A stretch of DNA of 64,000 bases from Volutella citrinella (lineage: Eukaryota; Ascomycota; Sordariomycetes; Hypocreales; Nectriaceae), in contig JAWZSP010000008.1 in NCBI GenBank assembly GCA_034401135.1, forward strand, positions 1,426,001 through 1,490,000. Direction: 5' to 3'. The position numbers and the translations under genes are program-made. This document shows, in pieces, positions 56,061-64,000 of the stretch (position 1 is the stretch's first letter; every line of letters begins with the position of its first letter). Below the pieces are notes generated by a model. The model worked only from the letters and a program-made list of their open reading frames with translations, searched no databases and was not told the DNA's origin.

Positions 56061-57912
56061 CTACCAGAGCTCCCAGATCTTAGCCGGCACCACTGTCCGC
56101 ATGATCTTCCAGTGCCCAATGGCGCTCTCGCGGTGGAGACCAAGCAACTTGCTCGTCTTGTTCCTCACTAGCACGCCCTCATCATAATCCTTTAGGAACT
56201 CGTCCGCCATCACCTCGTTCTTGGGCTGCAGGAACGCCTTGCGCGTGAGGCTGTCCAGGTGGTCCGCCCGCTCGAACTGGCGGAACGTAATCTCCCCAGG
56301 CGTTTTATGGCAGTAAATTACCATGTTGGCAAAGTCATTGCCCCAGCGCTTCGTGTTCTCCTCAATCTCAGGCATTTCCCGGAAGATGCGACACGAGGGG
56401 AATACCTGCTTGAGGGTGCTGTAGACCATCTTGGGGGTAAGCTGAGTGAAGTCGCCGGCGTAGTTCTGCATCGCTGCGTCAGTATCTCGACAGAGTCAAG
56501 GCAGAAGGTTTTATCCTACAATGGCAATCTTTCCATCCGGCTTCAACAGGTCGCTCAGGCCCTGGAAGAACTCCAGGGTGAACAGGCTGACGGGCTCCGC
56601 ACCGCCGGTAAACACATCATGGATGATGTAGTCATACTTCTTGGTACCTTCCTCAACGAGCTCAGCGGTGTAGCTAACTGCGTCTGCGATAACCGGAGGG
56701 TTGTTCTCCCGCATGGAGAAGTACTTGCTGGCAAACTCATGCACGACGGGGTCAATCTCGACAACCGTCGTGTCGATCCCGTGTCTGGTCAGAGCGGACG
56801 ACACAGTTCCAACTCCCAAGCCACTAATATTGCCAAACTGGTTAGCATCAGTTTCGGAAAGGAACAGTTGCGGCCTCTTACATGACCAGCGCTTTTGCGT
56901 CTTTGTCGGCCACCGGGACCTCCCTCTCCATGAGACGGACTGACTCGAGCATGACGAAAACACCATAGATGGGCTCAGACGAAGGCTTGCCGTGGACGCG
57001 CACCCACTCGCCGCCGAGGAGGCTGTGGTCCGCTCGCATAACGCGGAATCCCTGCTGGAGGTTCTCAAGGACGGAAATGTATCCCGTATTAGACTCCCGG
57101 CGATCGAGGAGCGTCCAGTTTTGCGCCTGGAGAGTGCTGTTGAGCATGCTCGTAGCCATGGGGGTCATGGCGTTGGTGTTTAGGAACGCCGTGTGAAGGA
57201 GCGCAGGCACGGTCAACAGCAGATACACGGAGGGCGCGAAGACGGAGTAGGCACCCGTGAGAGCCAGCTGCAGGCCGACTCGGGTGAATACGAATGACTG
57301 CCCAACTAGGACATCGAGGTTCTTCTGCGCGGCCCCTTGCACCATCTTGAAGACGCCCCATGAGACGATGCCGGGAGCGGAATCGGCAACGAACTGCGGC
57401 AGGGCGCTCAGGTCAATGTTCTCAAGGACATCCGCAAGGAATGCCGTGGAGAGGAGTGCCAGCGGTGCCAGAGTAATGGCTTCGTTGAGCAGGGGACCCC
57501 ACCAGTAGTTCATTTGCTCGCTATAAGGGGTGAGAAGGAAGTGCGCGACGGGCCAGTACGCGGCCACGATGGGCAATAGCTGGTGGGTGGGAATCGGCAG
57601 CACTCGGCGCAGCGCCAGGTTGCCAGCCCAGCCGGCAAAGCACGAGAGCATGATGACGGGCGCATGGGAGATGGATGCGGGGATCGCGCCGTAGACGGGC
57701 GTGAGGGACAGCTGTGAGGCATTGCTGGCGATGCCCAGTAGGCAGATGGTAACCGCGGCCTGCAGATAGAGGGACGCCTGGCCCAGGAAGAAGCTCTGCG
57801 GCGTGTCCTTCTTGGCCTTGTCGGCCAGGCTCTTCAACTCGGACTCAAAGCGCTCCGGCGTAGAGGGCCGCCCGGACGCCGCCTTGGACGCGTTCTTCTT
57901 CTTGGGCGCCAT
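56061..57912 (-). CDS. Membrane protein with spermidine-synthase-like domain
   Basis: The exons are 57912-56882, 56823-56520 and 56465-56061, giving 579 aa. The junctions give KALVIGLGVGT and GKIAINYAGDF. The N-terminal 340 residues contain a basic start (MAPKKKNASKAASG), a lysine-rich helix, then about six hydrophobic segments between residues 45 and 260, probably membrane spans. The C-terminal part (about 260-579) has a Rossmann fold of the spermidine synthase family: IGLGVGTVSSAL for nucleotide binding, VVEIDPVV and DAVSYTA. The post-motif region reads YIIHDVFTGGAEP where active aminopropyltransferases have a D-S-x-D-type motif, so polyamine synthesis is doubtful. Intron 2 uses donor GTAGGA and acceptor TGCAG. 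Fungal databases usually label such proteins spermine/spermidine synthase family; the true reaction is unknown. The start ATG context is GCCATGG. Confidence 0.87.
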
Positions 57913-60900
57913 GGCGTCTTGAAACTGAAGCGTGATGGTCGCGCGGCTAAAATGATGATCGCAACCCGAAACGAACCCCGAGCAACCGCGACAATAAAAA
58001 GGGAATATAGCCAAAATAGAAGAACAGGGCTAGAAATGGAACAAGAATCAGGCAGTATTGAAGATTGAAAGACAAATGATAGACGGCAGCCGAGGGAGAT
58101 AATTGGCTCAGTGGACACAGTTGCGGGAATCGCACCACCAGGGGGCGGAAACTGCAAAACGAATGGACTTGGGGTTGGGAAGCCAACGAGCTCCTTGATT
58201 TCGGTGTGGTTTCAGGGTGACCATTGCCTGGCCTGGCGTGGAGACGGCGCCCGGAACGTGGGCCTCCTTTTTGATTCTTGGCGGGGGTTCTGTGGCGGCC
58301 TGTGGCGGTGCGCGGTTGAGACCACGAGGGCTTGGCGCAGTAACCAACTCCGTGCGAGCCAAGCAAATGGCTCAACGATCTCGGTGAGTCCTTTGCGTTG
58401 CCTGGAGAAAATATGTAAGCAGTCGAGTTGAATCGGCGGCTCGTGGTTTGGCAACTCTAGATTTGTTCGCTAACTTTGGCGGGCGAGTGGATGGAGCGAA
58501 TTACGGGTTGTCTGAAGTGGCTTTGACACACTTTAGAGACTCCGTGCAACCGAGAACAAGTGATAGAACCACTGAGCATGTCTGATATGTATATGAACTC
58601 CGGATTTATGTGTTATCTTCGGCCTCTCTTGATCTGAATCCAACCCTCTTTTGCTTCTTGAAGAAATCCGCAATGTATCTCCTGCCTGGGAAGGGCCATT
58701 ATCCGTGGTGGAAGATTTAGGCGTCTCCACCCCGCTGGATTAGGCTCTTGACCCGCCCTCAAACACCTTTGGAACAGCACTCCTTGCTTCAGATGATCGA
58801 TCTCACACATCAGCAAGGGCCACTTTTCCCGAACATTCGGTAGTTGGCATCTCGTTGGTCGCAAGGATTGGCGGCTACTAATTGCCTTATTCGTCGGTGG
58901 CCGACCACAGGCCAAATCGTCGCTCCAATACGGACAACCAGAGAGCATGACCTGGTTCTAGGGTGGCAAGACTGGCTTCTCCTTTCAACCCAAGCCCAGT
59001 GCGCCTCATGTTCCGTCTCTTTGTCTCTGCCTGGGGTTTTGGGGAAACCTTGGCTGGGAGGCTCAGTATCAACGATTGTTAGCTGCACTTGAGTGCTTAA
59101 ATGGCGGCTGTCAAATTGGTCTACGAGAATGAATACCCAAGCCGACCGTATATTCCGTTGGAGGAAGAATCAAACGAAGCAAAGAATCTACTGCTATACC
59201 GTAGAAACTCGACAAATTCGCTCTGCTTACTGGCTCCATTTCGTCGAGTTTCTACTGTGTACGGTATCGTATGCTTGGAAGCGAATACCCGAGTATTTTA
59301 ACCAAATGGGGACATGACAACGCGCAGCGGGCGATTGGCGAGTTTGATTGCGGGGAAATGCGCGCACACAAGACCTAGCGCCTCGCCGCCTACGCCCGAC
59401 GTCTTAAATCTAATCAGATTATTATGGCTGACACAACGTCCCCAGACTGGTGGCGCTTTAATTGTCGATCTAGCGAAGGCTGAATGGATTTGGCCCTTGT
59501 TCCTGCCAACATCGTCCTAGTATTGCTGGCGCGCTCAAGTATGAATAGCCCGGATCCATGAAGGAGGTGGTCTGGGCAGGGAATCTACTGGAGCTCCTGT
59601 AACTCAGTGCCGGAGATGGGACACTCGGCATCTGACCAACGAGCAGGAGTCGCCCGGACGCTCAAGGCTCGCTCTTAACGGGGCAGCTGGCGCCGTCGCT
59701 GGACCTTGAGATTGATTTTGGGAGCGGCTCGGGAACCCGACTGCACTCCGGCTCACATTCCGGCGCCGAGTTGTGGCTGGCAGCGCTAGGGAAAGGACGG
59801 GACTTGGTCTGAGACAGGTATCCGAGCCCGACAATGGCAGGCGCGATGGCCACCAGTTGAGCAGCTGCTGACCTGTGCAGCGTCCACAAAATAGGAGGAA
59901 GGAGCAGTATCAGATATCTGTTATGCCATGAATGTAGAGATCAAATTCGCTTACAGTCCCGAGGCCCATCGGCCAAGCCCTCGATCAGGCACGATCCGAC
60001 CTCTGACATCTCAATCTTCATCATCCAGCTTGGGCCTCCCTCTCGGGTATGAGACCCGGCCCGCTCCCTTCCCTGTCTTGGAAGTTGGCGCACGTCCCCC
60101 ACAAATGCTCCCCAGAACCAGGCGCCAGGCCGGGAGCCTAAGCAGCGCCCCGAGCAAACCATTACACACCAAAGCGCCGCCGTTGTCGTGGTCGGGTGGT
60201 GCCCTCACTTCGCTGCCGTGCTGCAGCCAGGTCCCTGGTTCCGCGACCCGCTCTCGGTCGAAGTCCGAGCCCGGTAGCATGACAGTCTCCTCCTCTCGCC
60301 AGCGTTTATCTTCTTGTCGACCGCCTCTTCTCTCCGATTATTTCTAATCTTTCTGGTTGTCTGGAAATGCTCATCTCGCCGACGGCGCCGTCGACCAAAC
60401 CTACGTGTGATCGGCCCGCGACGACGGCTCCATCGCCATGCGACCACCACGACCCCAGCCCCAGCACATCGCAGGGAAGATGCCCTGAAGATCAGCGACG
60501 GCCAACTCAACTCGTCCGTCTCCCGTAGCCCTGGAACCTGACCCGCGCCCTCGCCGACTAGCATGCGACACAGCCGCCCAATTCGCCAAACATCAAGCGG
60601 GACGATTTCGTCCCCTCTGGTGACCCTGGCGTCTCCAAGTTTGCTATTTGTCTCAGGCTGAACCTGTTGCGAAGTCGCACACGGCCTTCGACGTTTGGGG
60701 TTTCAGATGCACCGAAATGGCAATTTTGCTGCCCCGAACCGTCTAGGCTTCCGGCCCCTGGTCCAATCACACAAACCAGAGGGCGTCACCCGTATTCTGG
60801 GTTCAACCCTTTGCTTCGCAGCTGCGTTTGATCTCTATCTGGCTGTTTGAGATTGTGAAGTCGCCACACCAGGCGCGAGTGGCCTGGGTGGCTAGCCACA

Positions 60901-61208
60901 ATACCCGCCATCCAGGATATTCGTTGGTGCAAGCAATGTCTTGAGAGTTTGCCTTTCCCAACATCTTCTTATTCGTGCTTTTCCTTTCATCCACTTTGAT
61001 CGCTACTCACCGGTAGTTGAAGACCGTGCAACCGCATGGTTGCCATGGCGTTTTCCCACTGTGATTCGTTTCCGTTCTTTCATTTCTAACTCAGAGTATC
61101 AACTCTTCGGTTCACCCAGCTTGGGTTGCTGCTCGCTCGGCCCGGAAACATGGCACTGTCAAGCAGTGCGCGTGTTCTGGCCGCTGCCTTTGCATTGTCA
61201 GTCTTGTC
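57913..61208. other. 3.3-kb gene-free stretch between divergent membrane-protein genes
   Basis: It contains the promoter of the spermidine-synthase-like gene (left) and that of the seven-span gene (right). Frames such as 59928-60347 show no domain. A possible upstream start exon for the seven-span gene lies at 61150-61196, described in that entry. Confidence 0.55.
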
Positions 61209-64000
61209 ATGTTCAACATCAGCGTCGTGCTAACATGTCTCAGTGGCTTCGTCATCAATGCGAGTGCGTTCTACCTATGGATTTTAATCAAGCGACATCG
61301 TTCTATTCTACTACGGAATGCCTCGGGGCTGGCCCTCGTTTTCTTTTCGACAAATGCCGCTCTTTGGGCAATCACCTCGTTAGCCGCCACACTGAACGCT
61401 CGTTCAATAACCGATTGCCGAGTCGCCATCGTCTTCGCAACCGTTTTCGACCAGATTGCTCGTATTTCTCTTGAGCAATGCCTGGTATGGACCACAAATC
61501 GGTATACCAAAGCGCCAACTTCGCAACTTTTCCTGGTCCAATCCCTTTTATTTATTCGTCTTGTCCTCGGCATTGCCTTCATTGCGGTCCAACGGCCACA
61601 GCTTGACGATTTCTGCGTGACAAGCACCCTAGTGATTGGTCTCGGGGCCGCTGTGCTGGCCATGGATGTTTCCATTGCTCTGTTCGTACTGGTGAAGATT
61701 GCCACATCAGCTGCGCCAAAGGGCACAGAAGATCCGGGATTCACCAGAAAACAGTGGCGTGCCTTGCTCGTAACCACCGCTTCCTTCCTGTTCTGGACTG
61801 GGGTGAGTCTATTCTTTGCCCACATTCAATGGATACGAATGCTAATTCCCTTTGACAGTCAAGCGGTCTCTTGATGCTAGGAATGAACACAACAGAAGTC
61901 TTAGTTCGGACTGTTCTCCCATCTATTGGCCTGTTGATTCTGATGGGTACGCAACCCCAGAAGGCATTTGAACGCTTGCTAACGGCACGCAGTGCTTGGT
62001 ATCCTACTCAGAGATGGCCCCTTTGTCTCCTCGACTGCTCTTGATTCTTTGAAAAGATCCTTATCATCTGGAAACAGCGATTCGAACCCAGATGATGACC
62101 GTTATCACATGCAAAATTCTCGACCAGCTCGTGGGCAGACCTTGACACCACCAGCGCTCCCTTCGATTGCGCACCCGGTGCCTGGACAGGTTCAAACTGG
62201 CTTCGGTGGATTGCCCGTCAAGGGCCAACTTCTTCCGCTCCCTGGCAACTCCGTGGCGGCTCCAAAATGGAAAGAAAAGAAGTCTGGATCTGGGCCCCGC
62301 CGCAAGCCCGCACAGAAAGGCCAAAAGCTCGTCATTTCGCGCCCCATGATGCATCCGGATGAAGAACTCCGGGTTCTAACAAGAATCGCCACTTTGGATC
62401 TCAACAGCTCGGCCTTGGGAAAGCAGGACCAAAGCATGTCCCAATCGACACGTATCACACACCACCACAAACTCGTCCCAAGGTTTCGTCAGCAACCTGA
62501 GGATGAGAAACCCTATATATCTCGACAATTTGTCAAGGACAAGGTAATTTCTGATGTCTTGCAGGAGGAGGAGCGTGTTTCTACTGCCACGACAACATTC
62601 TTCCTTCTTGCACCTCAGATGGACGGCGTCCGAAGACGCTCGCCCCGAGTGACTGACTCAAAACTGTACCCTCGAGTTCGACGAATAAATGAAGACCATC
62701 TCGACAAGTCTCTTCCGCCAAGTCCGAGCATTTCTAATGCAGCCTCCAGCATATGGCAAGATTCAGAAAGGCCCACTTCAAGCCCTGGGCCTATTCCTCG
62801 GTTTCCAAACCCTCCATTTACTCGAAGCTCGGCCGCTACCACGATGTTCTCGCAGTCGGATTCTGACGCCGAGATATCTGACAAGCAGCTTGTCAACTTC
62901 TCAAGACCGATGCAGGCGCAAGCGTTGGTAATCATGCGGAGTGGCGACACACAGCAGGGCATTGCTGCCATCCGGATCCAGACAAGTGATATGAGGACGT
63001 CCTTTACTGCTGGGCAACTTGGCGCAGCCCGACAATCCGTTCATATCAAAAATCGAAGGCGGAAAAGTGGCACAGTGTCGTTCCCCCGAGTTACAAAGCA
63101 GGGTTCAGCCGCGGAGACGGCTCTACGGCCAACGAAAAGTATTCTGTCGACCAGTAACGCACACACGCCCAACCACGACCCAAGCGACAGAGCTGCCGGA
63201 AGCAGGCTTGCCCGAGTTGAATCCATTCTGCATAGACCTCGGCCCATACCCAGGCGCCCCTCGAGACACCGCGGAATTTTCCCGTTCGAGGATCACTCCA
63301 GGCTGGGTGAAAATAGCGTCGTGGCCCAAGGGAATCCAACAAAGCCCCCCGGGCTTCCGGGAAAGAGCATCAAGCTTGCAAATGTGTCCCACAAGAAGTC
63401 TATGCCGTCGAGCAGTTTCCAACAACAACAAAATACGCAAGTTCCCGAAAAATTGTTCGATTTTGCGCAGAAACAGGCTGCTCTGAACGCAAAGCTCTTT
63501 TGGTATGCCTCAATCAATGAGAAAAAGGATGAGAAATCCGCCAGCCACCCCGTCGTCGGAACAACAGGCTCGGACTCGCGTGCGCCTCGGACACCACAAT
63601 CGGAACTACCAGAATCCCAGGATACTCGATTCCCATCACAGGATTTGTCAAGTATAGGCAGGCGGTCTTCGCCTCTTCTTGGGCTCGCCCATTTTGATCT
63701 TAGTGCCTTCGCCAGCGAAACCTCCAGCCCAGTGGAAGAAACCACCCCGAACACACCCACAGGTCAGACCGGCTTACGGGCCTCCAAGCTCTGCATTCAG
63801 CCGGTACAGAATGTTGGTGCCGCAACGACTCGCGATAAAACTAGCTCCCCACAAAGCGGCAAAGCGATGAATTTAGAGGACCGTTTTGCGCCACTATCAG
63901 CCGTTGGCGAGCAGCAGCCTTGGGGTCCGCTCGATGGGGCGGCCAGCCCTTCTATCGCTGAGTCAAGCCAATTGATGCCTCCCGCACTTGCTTTGTCACC
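61209..64000 (+). CDS. Seven-span membrane protein with long polar tail (3' end outside window)
   Basis: The exons are 61209-61802, 61859-61946 and 61993-64000, open to the window edge with about 896 residues so far. Donors are GTGAGT and GTACGC; acceptors are ACAG and GCAG. Residues 1-230 show seven hydrophobic segments, for example SGLALVFFSTNAALWAITSLAA and FVLVKIAT, ending VLVRTVLPSIGLLILMVLGILL. The other 650 or more residues are polar, Ser/Pro/Arg-rich and probably cytosolic and disordered. I recognise no family. The layout recalls a fungal 7-TM receptor, but no signature motif confirms this. A 75-nt in-frame piece at 62544-62618 has GT-AG ends and a pyrimidine-rich 3' end, so it may be another intron. 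The start is uncertain: a GCTAAC branch site and CAG at 61230-61243 fit a model starting at ATG 61150 with an intron at 61197-61243. Confidence 0.75.

Noticed and set aside
1..64000. Transposons, tRNA genes, rRNA and CRISPR arrays
   Set aside because: I looked for terminal repeats, transposase or reverse-transcriptase motifs, tRNA B-box-like GGTTCGA patterns and regular spacers, and saw none that hold up. A tRNAscan-SE run would settle the tRNA question.

Overview
The window is nuclear DNA of a filamentous ascomycete, most likely a Sordariomycete and plausibly of the order Hypocreales. The genes carry short GT-AG introns (mostly 47-240 nt), and several proteins are typical of this group: a SurE/tubulin-tyrosine-ligase fusion, the DASH kinetochore subunit Duo1, a Zn2Cys6 regulator and a multi-exon tyrosinase. 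I cannot name the species. Fourteen protein genes can be supported, thirteen complete and one cut by the right edge. I rebuilt all exon structures by joining frames across splice sites, and every complete model keeps its frame from ATG to stop. No tRNA, rRNA, transposon or CRISPR array was recognised.

Layout, left to right. 1.9-3.8 kb (-): a Sir2/Hst1-type sirtuin. 8.6-12.8 kb (-): a type IIB calcium ATPase whose true start lies in a 47-nt first exon. 18.3-20.8 kb (-): a Pby1-like SurE-TTL fusion. 21.7-29.2 kb: a compact block of chromosome-maintenance genes, namely an unrecognised nuclear protein rich in CDK sites (-), Duo1 (+), RNase H2 subunit B (-) and Mcm10 (+). Both divergent promoters in this block contain an ACGCGT (MluI cell-cycle box) hexamer. 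32.8-33.9 kb (+): a DHDPS/HOGA-family aldolase. 38.1-40.4 kb (+): an eight-exon secreted, possibly GPI-anchored tyrosinase. 41.8-42.6 kb (+): a GNAT acetyltransferase. 47.9-50.3 kb (+): a TamA/Dal81-like Zn2Cys6 regulator. 52.0-53.7 kb (-): a DHA1-type MFS transporter. 56.1-57.9 kb (-): a membrane protein fused to a spermidine-synthase-like domain. From 61.2 kb to the right edge (+): a predicted seven-span membrane protein with a very long polar tail, running out of the window.

The genes are separated by unusually long gene-free stretches, several of 3-5.5 kb. These hold simple repeats, including a 47-nt strictly alternating pyrimidine-purine tract (Z-DNA-prone), a 10-bp minisatellite, a perfect 24-bp tandem duplication, a GC-rich perfect hairpin and pyrimidine-rich leaders. 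They hold no coding sequence that I can defend.

I see no secondary-metabolite cluster or defence island. The only functional grouping is the replication/mitosis block at 21.7-29.2 kb. The most novel candidates are the CDK-site-rich nuclear protein in that block, the seven-span protein at the right edge, and the membrane-tethered spermidine-synthase-like protein that lacks the usual catalytic aspartate motif.
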